DNA of 64,000 nucleotides from Streptomyces ureilyticus. GTDB lineage: Bacteria; Actinomycetota; Actinomycetes; Streptomycetales; Streptomycetaceae. The stretch's first letter is position 1. Each line of letters begins with the position of its first letter. This document shows, piece by piece, positions 9,128 to 17,507 of this stretch. The translations under genes and the position numbers were made by a program. The stretch is taken from positions 1 through 64,000 of the forward strand of contig NZ_JAAKZX010000003.1 of NCBI RefSeq assembly GCF_011045025.1, written 5' to 3'. The notes under the pieces are model-generated. The model did not search any database. It was not told the DNA's origin and saw only the letters and a program-made list of their open reading frames with translations.

Positions 9128-10099
9128 TCAGCCGGAGTGGTGGAGCCGCCACCCCCGCCAGGCCGACTCGACCATCTCGCGCACCCCGTGCCGCGCGGTC
9201 CAGCCCAGTTCCTCGGCGGCCAGCGCGGCCGAGGCCACCGCGCGCGGGGCGTCGCCCGGGCGGCGGGGCTCGACGATCGCGGGGCGGGTGTCGCCGGTGA
9301 CCTCGCTGATGAGTGTCACGAGCTCGCGTACCGAAACACCCTCACCGCGGCCGATGTTCACCGTCAGGTCGCCCGCCGGGCCGGCCGCGGTCAGCCGCCG
9401 GGCTGCCGCCAGGTGGGCTTCGGCGAGATCGGCGACGTGGATGTAGTCGCGTACGCACGTGCCGTCCGGCGTCGGATAGTCGTCGCCGAAGATCCGCGGG
9501 GCCTCGCCGCGGATGAGCCGGTCGAAGACCATCGGTACGACGTTGAAGACACCGGTGTCGGCCAGTTCGGGTGCCGCGGCGCCCGCCACGTTGAAGTAGC
9601 GCAGGCACACCGTGGCGATACCGTGCGCCCGGCCCGCCGCGCGTACCAGCCACTCACCGGTGAGCTTCGTCTCGCCGTACGGGCTCATCGGGGCACAGGG
9701 GGTGTCCTCCGTGATGAGGTCCACATCCGGGTTGCCGTAGACGGCCGCGGACGAGGAGAAGACGAAGCGCTGGATGCCTGCCTCGGCGACCGCTTCGAGG
9801 AGGGTGGCGAGGCCGCCCACGTTCTCCTGGTAGTAGCGCGTGGGCTGGGCCACGGACTCGCCGACCTGCTTGCGCGCGGCGAGATGCACCACTCCCGTCA
9901 CCGTGTGTTCAGCGAACGTCCGCTTCAGTAGCTCTCCGTCGAGCGATGAGCCCCGAATGAGAGGGATGTCCGGCGACAGCCGATGGGGAGCCCCGGCCGA
10001 GAGATCGTCGAGCGCGATGACCCGCTCTCCCGCATCGGCCATGATCCGCGCCACATGTGCACCGATATAGCCTGCTCCGCCTGTGATCAGCCATGTCAT
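9128..10099 (-). CDS. galE: UDP-glucose 4-epimerase
   Basis: The 323-residue extended short-chain dehydrogenase begins MTWLITGGAGYIGAHVARIM, the NAD-binding glycine motif. It carries the catalytic SPYGETK (Tyr-x3-Lys) and the substrate block VCLRYFNVAGA. It would interconvert UDP-glucose and UDP-galactose for surface polysaccharides and galactose use. It is divergent from the polyol-phosphate/export operon across about 290 bp and could supply UDP-galactose to that pathway's glycosyltransferase, which is inference. The intergenic gap contains a GC-rich hairpin (GGGGCGCGGGGCCCC) near 10,190, but I see no certain promoter. Confidence 0.93.
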   Translation of the reverse strand: MTWLITGGAGYIGAHVARIMADAGERVIALDDLSAGAPHRLSPDIPLIRGSSLDGELLKRTFAEHTVTGVVHLAARKQVGESVAQPTRYYQENVGGLATLLEAVAEAGIQRFVFSSSAAVYGNPDVDLITEDTPCAPMSPYGETKLTGEWLVRAAGRAHGIATVCLRYFNVAGAAAPELADTGVFNVVPMVFDRLIRGEAPRIFGDDYPTPDGTCVRDYIHVADLAEAHLAAARRLTAAGPAGDLTVNIGRGEGVSVRELVTLISEVTGDTRPAIVEPRRPGDAPRAVASAALAAEELGWTARHGVREMVESAWRGWRLHHSG

Positions 10100-10390
10100 G
10101 GTCCTTCACCCTATGCCGGACCGATCGACTCCGGAGCGGGCCGCGATTCTTGCCCTGAAAAGCCCCGTTCTGGGATCGCGATTTGGGGCGCGGGGCCCCG
10201 ATCCTTGATGATGATCGCAGCGGACGCGGCATACAGATCACGCTGATCGGGCCGTGAACAGGCGGTGAACGGCGGATTCCCATCATCCGATAGCCTCTGC
10301 CGACACGCCGCCCGGGGCCCCGCTCTGGGTGCCCCCATCGCGTACATGCCCGGCGCCGCGGACGCGTCGGAACCCAGGGAGTGAGTTCGT

Positions 10391-12202
10391 CTGTCGACCG
10401 CCATCCTCACCGGTCAGCCGGTCCCCGGATCGTCGCTCGAGGGCGATCTGCGGTCGCTCGGCTTCGACGTGCGGGTCGCCTCTGACGCGGCCGACGCCGA
10501 GACGCTCCTGGCCGCCGTACCCGCGGATGAACGGGTCGCCGTCGTCGACGCCCGCTTCGTGGGCCACGTCCACGCGCTGCGCCTCGGGCTCACTGACCCC
10601 CGCTTCGCCGCCGCCGCGATCCCCGGCGCCGTGACCGTCCGCCCCGCCGCCCGTCCCGCGCTGGACCGCGCGTTGCGCACGGCCGCCGGTGACGCCTCTA
10701 ATGGCTCCGTGGTCGTCGGCATCGTCGCCGACCGCGTCGCCGAGCTGCTCGACACCGAACTGCACCGCCCCGAACTCGGCGAACTCGTCGCCGAAGTCCC
10801 CCGCGACCCGCAGGCCCGCAACGAAGCCCGGCAGGCTGTGGCCGCCGTCGACGACGAGGCGATCAGGCTGCGTACGGCCGTGAAGTCCCGCGACGGCTTC
10901 TTCACCACGTACTTCATCAGCCCGTACTCCCGCTATCTCGCCCGCTGGTGCGCCCGCCGAGGACTGACCCCGAATCAGGTCACCACTGCCTCGCTGTTCA
11001 CCGCGCTCATCGCGGCGGGCTGTGCGGCGACCGGCACCCGGACGGGCTTCGTCGCCGCCGGTCTACTGCTCCTCTTCTCCTTCGTCCTGGACTGCACGGA
11101 CGGACAGCTCGCCCGCTACTCGCTGCAGTACTCCACGCTCGGCGCCTGGCTCGACGCGACCTTCGACCGCGCCAAGGAGTACGCCTACTACGCGGGCCTC
11201 GCGCTCGGCGCGGCCCGCGGCGGTGATGACGTATGGGCCCTCGCCCTCGGCGCGATGGTTCTGCAGACCTGTCGACATGTCGTCGACTTCTCCTTCAACG
11301 AGGCGAATCACGACGCCACCGCCAACACCAGCCCCACAGCGACCCTTTCGGGTCGGCTCGACAGCGTCGGCTGGACGGTCTGGGTGCGCAGGATGATCGT
11401 CCTGCCGATCGGCGAACGCTGGGCGATGATCGCCGTCCTCACGGCGGTCACCACTCCGCGTATCACCTTCTACGCGCTGCTCATCGGCTCTGCCTTCGCG
11501 GCGACGTACACGACGGCGGGCCGAGTTCTGCGCTCGCTGACGCGCAAGGCGCAGCGCACGGACCGGGCGGCGCAGGCGCTGGCGGACCTCGCGGACTCGG
11601 GGCCGCTCGCCGAAGCGGTGGTGCGTGTGTGGCGCCGTATCGGCGTCAAGGCGGACAAGTCCGGCGCCCGGCTGTCGGGTGCCGCGGGCGCCGTCGTCCT
11701 CCTGGTGTTCTGGACCTGGGCGGAGCCCTACGGGAGTTGGCTGCCCGTCATCTTCGCGCTGATCTACGTCCTCAACGCCGGCGCCGCCGTCGCGCACCCC
11801 CTCAAGGGCGCCCTCGATTGGCTGATTCCGCCGGTCTTCCGCGCCGCCGAATACTGCACCGTTCTGATACTGGCGGCCAAAGCCGACGTAAACGGAGCCC
11901 TTCCAGCGGCTTTCGGCCTGGTGGGCGCCGTCGCCTACCATCACTACGACACGGTGTACCGCATCCGCGGCAACGCCGGCGCGCCGCCGAACTGGCTGGT
12001 GCGGGCGATCGGCGGGCACGAAGGCAGGACGCTGCTGGTCACCGTTCTGGCCGCGCTGCTCGCCGCCACTGATTTCAAGGTCGCGCTCACGGCGCTCGCC
12101 GTGGCCGTGGCCCTCGTGGTGCTCGTGGAGAGCATCCGTTTCTGGGTGACCGCCCACAAGCGCGGCGCACCCGCCGTACACGATGAAGGAGAACCCGCAT
12201 GA
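10391..12202 (+). CDS. DUF5941-type CDP-alcohol phosphatidyltransferase
   Basis: This large (about 603 aa) membrane protein has an N-terminal soluble domain of about 150 residues that resembles a degenerate nucleotidyltransferase. A CDP-alcohol phosphatidyltransferase domain follows, with the complete signature D-x2-D-G-x2-A-R-x8-G-x3-D-x3-D (starting near residue 234, DCTDGQLARY). A second hydrophobic C-terminal region carries more predicted helices. It should transfer a phospho-alcohol from a CDP-alcohol. Homology as I remember it starts STAILTGQPVPG, which puts the start at CTG 10391 (AGGGAG nine bases upstream). A stop in frame at 10382 excludes any earlier start, and the first standard codon is GTG 10469. 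It is the first gene of the operon and overlaps the next gene by four bases. Confidence 0.85.
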   Translation: MSTAILTGQPVPGSSLEGDLRSLGFDVRVASDAADAETLLAAVPADERVAVVDARFVGHVHALRLGLTDPRFAAAAIPGAVTVRPAARPALDRALRTAAGDASNGSVVVGIVADRVAELLDTELHRPELGELVAEVPRDPQARNEARQAVAAVDDEAIRLRTAVKSRDGFFTTYFISPYSRYLARWCARRGLTPNQVTTASLFTALIAAGCAATGTRTGFVAAGLLLLFSFVLDCTDGQLARYSLQYSTLGAWLDATFDRAKEYAYYAGLALGAARGGDDVWALALGAMVLQTCRHVVDFSFNEANHDATANTSPTATLSGRLDSVGWTVWVRRMIVLPIGERWAMIAVLTAVTTPRITFYALLIGSAFAATYTTAGRVLRSLTRKAQRTDRAAQALADLADSGPLAEAVVRVWRRIGVKADKSGARLSGAAGAVVLLVFWTWAEPYGSWLPVIFALIYVLNAGAAVAHPLKGALDWLIPPVFRAAEYCTVLILAAKADVNGALPAAFGLVGAVAYHHYDTVYRIRGNAGAPPNWLVRAIGGHEGRTLLVTVLAALLAATDFKVALTALAVAVALVVLVESIRFWVTAHKRGAPAVHDEGEPA

Positions 12203-12951
12203 TCGGCCTCGTGCTGGCGGCCGGCGCCGGACGGCGTCTGCGCCCTTATACCGACACCCTGCCCAAGGCACTGGTGCCGGTGGGACCCGAGGGCAGCGAG
12301 GACAGCATCACCGTGCTCGACCTCACCCTCGGCAACTTCGCCGAGATCGGCCTGACCGAGGTCGCGATCATCGTCGGCTACCGCAAGGAGGCCGTCTACG
12401 AGCGCCGCGAGGCCCTCGAGCAGAAGTACGGCCTCAAGATCACCCTCATCGACAACGACAAGGCCGAGGAGTGGAACAACGCCTACTCCCTGTGGTGCGG
12501 CCGTGACGCCATCAAGCACTCGGTGATCCTCGCCAACGGCGACACCGTGCACCCGGTCTCCGTCGAAAAGACGCTGCTCGCCGCCCGCGGCGACGGCAAG
12601 AAGATCATCCTCGCCCTGGACACGGTGAAGGACCTCGCCGACGAGGAGATGAAGGTCGTCGTCGGCCCCGAGGGCGGCATGACGAAGATCACCAAGCTGA
12701 TGGACCCGGCCGAGGCCACCGGTGAGTACATCGGCGTCACCCTCATCGAGGGCGAGGCCGCCGACGAGCTGGCCGACGCCCTGAAGGCCGTCTTCGAGAC
12801 CGACCCGCAGCAGTTCTACGAGCACGGCTACCAGGAGCTCGTGAACCGCGGCTTCCGCATCGACGTGGCGCCCATCGGCGACGTCAGCTGGGTCGAGATC
12901 GACAACCACGACGACCTCGCCAAGGGACGTGTGATCGCGTGCCAGTACTGA
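12199..12951 (+). CDS. Sugar/polyol-phosphate nucleotidyltransferase
   Basis: A 250-residue NTP-transferase-fold protein with the nucleotide-binding loop LAAGAGRRLRPYTDTLPKALVPVG (Gly-rich loop, Arg, and the Pro-Lys pair), an acidic metal site region ILANGDTVHP, and C-terminal SWVEIDNHDDLAKGR. It resembles phosphocholine- and inositol-phosphate cytidylyltransferases. Beside two CDP-alcohol transferases the likely product is a CDP-activated alcohol made from CTP, which is an inference from context. The ATG overlaps the previous stop as ATGA. A hexose-1-phosphate nucleotidyltransferase role cannot be excluded. Confidence 0.85.
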   Translation: MIGLVLAAGAGRRLRPYTDTLPKALVPVGPEGSEDSITVLDLTLGNFAEIGLTEVAIIVGYRKEAVYERREALEQKYGLKITLIDNDKAEEWNNAYSLWCGRDAIKHSVILANGDTVHPVSVEKTLLAARGDGKKIILALDTVKDLADEEMKVVVGPEGGMTKITKLMDPAEATGEYIGVTLIEGEAADELADALKAVFETDPQQFYEHGYQELVNRGFRIDVAPIGDVSWVEIDNHDDLAKGRVIACQY

Positions 12952-14012
12952 CGAGGCTCATCCCCTCGCCGGTCGTCGTCGACATCCGCCCGGGCGCCCT
13001 GGACGACCTGGCGGGCGTTCTCGCCGACCAGCGCATCTCACACTCCGGCAAACTGGCCGTCGCGATCAGCGGCGGCTCGGGGGCCAAGCTGCGCGAGCGG
13101 CTCGCCCCTGCCCTGCCCGGCGCGAGCTGGTACGAGGTCGGCGGCGGCACCCTCGACGACGCGATCCGGCTCGCCGACGAAATGAAGTCGGGGCACTACG
13201 ACGCAGTCGTGGGCCTCGGCGGCGGCAAGATCATCGACTGTGCGAAGTTCGCCGCGGCGCGGATCGGCCTCCCGCTGGTCGCCGTCGCCACGAACCTCTC
13301 GCACGACGGTCTGTGCTCGCCGGTCGCGACCCTCGACAACGACGCGGGCCGCGGCTCCTACGGCGTACCGAACCCGATCGCGGTCGTCATCGACCTCGAT
13401 GTGATCCGTGAGGCGCCGGTCCGTTTCGTACGTTCCGGAATCGGCGACGCCCTGTCCAACATCTCCGCGGTCGCGGACTGGGAGCTCGCCAACCGTGAGA
13501 AGGGCGAGGCGATCGACGGTCTGGCCGCCGCCATGGCGCGCCAGGCTGGCGAGGCCGTGCTGCGGCACCCAGGCGGCGTCGGTGACGACGGCTTCCTCCA
13601 GGTGCTCGCCGAGGGCCTGGTGCTCACCGGCATCTCCATGTCGGTCGCGGGCGACTCCCGCCCCGCTTCCGGTGCCTGCCACGAGATCAACCACGCCTTC
13701 GACCTCCTGCACCCCAAGCGCGCGGCCAGCCATGGCGAGCAGTGCGGCCTGGGCGCGGCCTTCGCGATGCACCTGCGCGGGGCCCATGAGGAGTCGGCGC
13801 ACATGGCCACGGTGCTGCACCGCCACGGGTTGCCCGTCCTCCCGGAGGACATCGGGTTCACCGTCGACGAGTTCGTCGAGGTCGTGAAGTTCGCTCCGAA
13901 GACCCGGCCGGGCCGCTACACGATCCTCGAGCACCTCGACCTGTCCACCGACCAGATCAGGGACGCATACGCCGACTATGCAGCCGACTATGCAAAAGCC
14001 ATCGGTAGCTGA
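12939..14012 (+). CDS. Glycerol-1-phosphate dehydrogenase-like iron-containing alcohol dehydrogenase
   Basis: This 357-residue protein belongs to the G1PDH/AraM/EgsA branch of the metal-dependent alcohol dehydrogenases. Supporting features are the NAD(P) loop VVGLGGGKIIDCAK, the block ATNLSHDGLCSPVATL typical of that branch, and probable metal ligands Asp170 (SGIGD), His248 (GACHEINH) and His265 (SHGEQ). Family members reduce dihydroxyacetone phosphate to sn-glycerol 1-phosphate, but the exact substrate here is inferred. The GTG start overlaps the nucleotidyltransferase by 13 bases, so translation is coupled. In the operon it would make the polyol phosphate that is then CDP-activated. Confidence 0.85.
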   Translation: MPVLTRLIPSPVVVDIRPGALDDLAGVLADQRISHSGKLAVAISGGSGAKLRERLAPALPGASWYEVGGGTLDDAIRLADEMKSGHYDAVVGLGGGKIIDCAKFAAARIGLPLVAVATNLSHDGLCSPVATLDNDAGRGSYGVPNPIAVVIDLDVIREAPVRFVRSGIGDALSNISAVADWELANREKGEAIDGLAAAMARQAGEAVLRHPGGVGDDGFLQVLAEGLVLTGISMSVAGDSRPASGACHEINHAFDLLHPKRAASHGEQCGLGAAFAMHLRGAHEESAHMATVLHRHGLPVLPEDIGFTVDEFVEVVKFAPKTRPGRYTILEHLDLSTDQIRDAYADYAADYAKAIGS

Positions 14013-14769
14013 GCTCCGGCCGGTCGTGCACCCCCCGGGTGTGAAGGACCGGCGGAGCGGCGAGCACTGGGCCGGCCGGCTGTACATGCGCGAGCTGTCG
14101 CTGCGTATCGACCGGCACCTGGTGAACACGAAGGTCACGCCCAACCAGCTGACCTACCTGATGACCGTCTTCGGCGTCCTCGCCGCCCCGGCCCTGCTGG
14201 TGCCGGGCATCCCGGGCGCCGTGCTCGGCGTGCTGATGGTCCAGCTCTACTTGCTGTTCGACTGCGTCGACGGCGAACTCGCCCGCTGGCGCAAGCAGTA
14301 CTCGCTCGCCGGCGTCTACGTGGACCGGGTCGGCGCCTATCTGTGCGACGCCGCGGTCCTCGTCGGCTTCGGACTGCGCGCCGCCGACCTGTGGGGCTCC
14401 GGGCGGATCGACTGGCTGTGGGCCTTCCTCGGAACCCTCGCCGCCCTCGGCGCGATACTGATCAAGGCCGAGACCGACCTCGTAGGCGTCGCGCGTCACC
14501 AGACCGGCAAGCCGCCGGTCCAGGAGTCGGCCTCCGAGTTGCGCGCCTCCGGGATGGCGCTGGCCCGCAAGGCCGCCGCCGCGCTGAAGTTCCACCGGCT
14601 CGTACTCGGCGTCGAGGCGTCACTGCTGATCCTGGTCCTGGCGGTCCTGGACACGGTCAGGGACGACCTGTTCTTCTCGCGGCTCGGAGTCGCCGTGCTG
14701 GCCGGCATCGCACTCCTGCAGACCCTGCTGCACCTGGTGTCCATCCTGGCGTCGAGCAGGCTGAAGTGA
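13978..14769 (+). CDS. CDP-alcohol phosphatidyltransferase family protein (variant motif)
   Basis: A 263-residue integral membrane protein of the CDP-alcohol phosphatidyltransferase family, with several hydrophobic helices (LMTVFGVLAAPALLVPGIPG, LAALGAILI). The signature begins DCVDGELARW at residue 95, but the last aspartate of the motif, four residues after Asp116, is Ala120 (VDRVGAY). That position is normally the catalytic base, so either a neighbouring residue replaces it or the chemistry differs. The start overlaps the dehydrogenase gene by 35 bases; ATG 13990 is an alternative. It follows the polyol-phosphate-forming enzyme and precedes the glycosyltransferase, and may transfer the polyol phosphate to a carrier or sugar. 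Confidence 0.85.
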   Translation: MQPTMQKPSVAELRPVVHPPGVKDRRSGEHWAGRLYMRELSLRIDRHLVNTKVTPNQLTYLMTVFGVLAAPALLVPGIPGAVLGVLMVQLYLLFDCVDGELARWRKQYSLAGVYVDRVGAYLCDAAVLVGFGLRAADLWGSGRIDWLWAFLGTLAALGAILIKAETDLVGVARHQTGKPPVQESASELRASGMALARKAAAALKFHRLVLGVEASLLILVLAVLDTVRDDLFFSRLGVAVLAGIALLQTLLHLVSILASSRLK

Positions 14770-15650
14770 CCCCCGCCATGAAGGTCGGCGCGGTGATCAT
14801 CACCATGGGCAACCGCCCCGACGAACTCCGCGCCCTCCTCGACTCGGTCGCCAAGCAGGACGGCGACCCGGTCGAGGCGGTCGTGGTGGGCAACGGCTCC
14901 CCGGTGCCGGACGTCCCCGAGGGCGTACGGACCATCGAGCTGCCCGAGAACCTCGGCATCCCCGGCGGCCGCAACGTCGGCGTCGAAGCCTTCGGCCCCG
15001 GCGGCACCGACGTGGACGTCCTCCTCTTCCTGGACGACGACGGCCTGCTCGCCCGCAACGACACCGCCGAACTGTGCCGCCAGGCCTTCGAGGCCGACCC
15101 GAAGCTCGGGATCATCAGCTTCCGCATCGCCGACCCCGACACCGGTACCACCCAGCGCCGCCACGTCCCGCGCCTGCGCGCCGCCGACCCGATGCGCAAC
15201 TCACGGGTCACCACGTTCCTCGGCGGCGCCAACGCGGTCCGTACGAAGGTCTTCGCCGAGGTCGGCGGACTGCCTGAGGAGTTCTTCTACGCCCATGAGG
15301 AGACCGACCTCGCCTGGCGCGCCCTCGACGCCGGCTGGCTGATCGACTACCGCGCGGACATGGTGCTCCACCACCCCACGACCGCCCCCTCCCGGCATGC
15401 CGTTTACCACCGCATGGTGGCCCGCAACCGCGTCTGGCTCGCCCGCCGCAACCTGCCCGCCCCCCTGGTCCCCGTATACCTCGGTGTCTGGATGCTGCTC
15501 ACCCTCGCCCGCCGCCCCTCGCGACCTGCGCTGAAGGCCTGGTTCGGCGGCTTCGTGGAGGGCTGGACCACTTCATGCGGCCCACGGCGCCCCATGAAGT
15601 GGCGTACGGTATGGCGCCTGACTCGACTGGGCCGCCCACCCGTCATCTGA
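14766..15650 (+). CDS. Family 2 glycosyltransferase
   Basis: This GT-A enzyme of about 294 residues begins with VGAVIITMGNRPDELRALLDS. It has the acidic nucleotide-sugar/metal motif LLFLDDDG, the later EETDLAWRALDAGW block typical of GT2 rhamnosyl- or galactosyltransferase-like proteins, and a C-terminal amphipathic/hydrophobic helix (VPVYLGVWMLLTLA). It probably adds a sugar to a lipid- or polyol-linked acceptor at the inner membrane face. The start is either GTG 14766, overlapping the previous stop as GTGA, or ATG 14778; I keep the coupled GTG. Donor sugar and acceptor cannot be read from sequence. Confidence 0.88.
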   Translation: MTPAMKVGAVIITMGNRPDELRALLDSVAKQDGDPVEAVVVGNGSPVPDVPEGVRTIELPENLGIPGGRNVGVEAFGPGGTDVDVLLFLDDDGLLARNDTAELCRQAFEADPKLGIISFRIADPDTGTTQRRHVPRLRAADPMRNSRVTTFLGGANAVRTKVFAEVGGLPEEFFYAHEETDLAWRALDAGWLIDYRADMVLHHPTTAPSRHAVYHRMVARNRVWLARRNLPAPLVPVYLGVWMLLTLARRPSRPALKAWFGGFVEGWTTSCGPRRPMKWRTVWRLTRLGRPPVI

Positions 15651-15746
15651 CAAGCTCGGTATCTGAGAGCATCGGCGGTACCCGGTCCCTGGATCCTGCC
15701 CAGGCCCGAACCAGGCTGCGCACAAAGAGGACGAAAGTTTCCATCT

Positions 15747-16685
15747 GTGAGTGAGACAACGCATGACGGGTCAGTCGCGGTGAGCGCCCCCCCGTCGCCC
15801 GATGACGGGCTTTCCGCGGCGGACCTCGCCGCCAAGTACGGGCTCGCCGTGAGCGGAGCCCGGCCCGGACTCGTCGAGTACGTCCGCCAGCTCTGGGGAC
15901 GGCGTCACTTCATCCTCGCCTTCTCACAGGCGAAGCTGACCGCCCAGTACAGTCAGGCCAAGCTCGGGCAGCTGTGGCAGGTGGCGACCCCGCTGCTGAA
16001 CGCGGCGGTCTACTTCCTCATCTTCGGCTTGATCCTCCAGGCCGACCGGGGCATGGGCATCAAGGTCTACATCCCGTTCCTCGTGACCGGCGTCTTCGTC
16101 TTCACCTTCACGCAGAGCTCGGTGATGGCCGGCGTCCGGGCGATCTCCGGCAACCTCGGCCTGGTGCGCGCGCTGCACTTCCCGCGCGCCTCGCTGCCGA
16201 TCTCGTTCTCGCTGCAGCAGCTCCAGCAGCTGCTGTTCTCGATGCTCGTGCTGTTCTGCGTCACGATCGGCTTCGGCAGCTACCCCTCGCTCAAGTGGCT
16301 GGCGATCCTCCCGATCCTGGCCCTGCAGTTCCTGTTCAACATGGGTCTCGCGATGATCATGGCGAGGCTCGGCAGCAAGACGCCGGACCTGGCGCAGCTG
16401 ATGCCGTTCGTGCTGCGTACGTGGATGTACGCGTCCGGCGTCATGTTTTCGATCCCGCTCATGCTCGAGGACCGCGACCTGCCGGTCTGGATCACGGACG
16501 TCCTGCAGTGGAACCCGGCCGCCATCTACATGGACCTGATGCGCTGGGCGCTGATCGACGGCTACGAGTGGGACGTCAATCTGCCGCCGTTCGCCTGGCT
16601 GGTCGCCGTCGGCTGGGCCGTACTCGTTGCCGCGAGCGGGTTCGTGTACTTCTGGAAGGCGGAGGAGCGGTACGGCCGTGGCTGA
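15747..16685 (+). CDS. ABC-2 type polysaccharide/polyol-phosphate exporter permease
   Basis: The 312-residue membrane protein (GTG start) has about six hydrophobic segments after a soluble N-terminus. The conserved entry block is FSQAKLTAQYSQAKLGQLWQV and the late block is WNPAAIYMDLMRWAL, both typical of Wzm/TagG/RfbA-type permeases. These export undecaprenyl-linked teichoic acids, O-antigens or capsules across the membrane. The gene lies 96 bp after the glycosyltransferase and overlaps the ATPase gene by eight bases. It is therefore the exit route for the product of the preceding biosynthetic genes. Confidence 0.92.
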   Translation: MSETTHDGSVAVSAPPSPDDGLSAADLAAKYGLAVSGARPGLVEYVRQLWGRRHFILAFSQAKLTAQYSQAKLGQLWQVATPLLNAAVYFLIFGLILQADRGMGIKVYIPFLVTGVFVFTFTQSSVMAGVRAISGNLGLVRALHFPRASLPISFSLQQLQQLLFSMLVLFCVTIGFGSYPSLKWLAILPILALQFLFNMGLAMIMARLGSKTPDLAQLMPFVLRTWMYASGVMFSIPLMLEDRDLPVWITDVLQWNPAAIYMDLMRWALIDGYEWDVNLPPFAWLVAVGWAVLVAASGFVYFWKAEERYGRG

Positions 16686-17460
16686 GCAGATCACCGACAC
16701 CCGGATCCCCACCGTCATCGCGGACGAGCTGCACATCGTCTACCGCGTCAACGGCACCAAGACCGGCAAGGGAAGCGCCACCGCCGCCCTCAGCCGCATA
16801 CTCAAGCGAGGCGGCGAGGAGCGCGGCGTCCGCAAGGTGCACGCCGTGCGCGGCGTCTCCTTCATCGCCTACCGCGGCGAGGCCATCGGCCTGATCGGCT
16901 CCAACGGCTCCGGCAAGTCCACGCTGCTGCGCGCCATCGCCGGACTGCTGCCCGCCGAGGAGGGCAAGGTCTACACCGACGGCCAGCCCTCGCTCCTCGG
17001 CGTGAACGCGGCCCTGATGAACGATCTGACCGGCGAGCGGAACGTCATCCTCGGCGGCCTCGCGATGGGCATGTCCCGCGAGCAGATCCGCGAGCGCTAC
17101 CAGGAGATCGTCGACTTCTCCGGCATCAACGAGAAGGGCGACTTCATCACGCTGCCCATGCGGACGTACTCCTCCGGCATGGCCGCCCGCCTGCGCTTCT
17201 CCATCGCCGCCGCCAAGGACCACGACGTCCTGATGATCGACGAGGCACTCGCCACCGGCGACCGCTCCTTCCAGAAGCGCTCCGAAGCCCGCATCCGCGA
17301 GCTGCGCAAGAGCGCGGGCACGGTCTTCCTCGTCAGTCACAACAACAAGTCGATCCGTGACACCTGCGACCGCGTCCTGTGGCTGGAGCGCGGCGAGCTG
17401 CGGATGGACGGCCCGACCGACGAGGTCCTCAAGGAGTACGAGAAGTTCACCGGCAGGTAG
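16678..17460 (+). CDS. ABC exporter ATPase (Wzt/TagH type)
   Basis: This 260-residue ATP-binding subunit has Walker A GLIGSNGSGKST, the Q-loop region, the signature YSSGMAARLRFS, Walker B VLMIDEALATGD, and the switch histidine VSHNN. The signature and the YSSGM spelling are those of polysaccharide/teichoic acid exporters. There is no extra C-terminal carbohydrate-binding domain, so recognition of a specific terminal sugar is less likely. The GTG start overlaps the permease stop. A strong hairpin terminator 19 bp after the stop ends the operon. Confidence 0.94.
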   Translation: MAEQITDTRIPTVIADELHIVYRVNGTKTGKGSATAALSRILKRGGEERGVRKVHAVRGVSFIAYRGEAIGLIGSNGSGKSTLLRAIAGLLPAEEGKVYTDGQPSLLGVNAALMNDLTGERNVILGGLAMGMSREQIRERYQEIVDFSGINEKGDFITLPMRTYSSGMAARLRFSIAAAKDHDVLMIDEALATGDRSFQKRSEARIRELRKSAGTVFLVSHNNKSIRDTCDRVLWLERGELRMDGPTDEVLKEYEKFTGR

Positions 17461-17478
17461 GCCGGGCCACACCCTGAC

Positions 17479-17507
17479 GACCCCGCCGGGACGCCTCCGG
17501 CGGGGTC
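17479..17507 (+). terminator. Intrinsic hairpin terminator of the export operon
   Basis: An 11-bp perfect stem GACCCCGCCGG / CCGGCGGGGTC encloses a 7-base loop directly after the ABC ATPase stop. There is no T-tract, as is usual for Streptomyces terminators. Confidence 0.75.
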
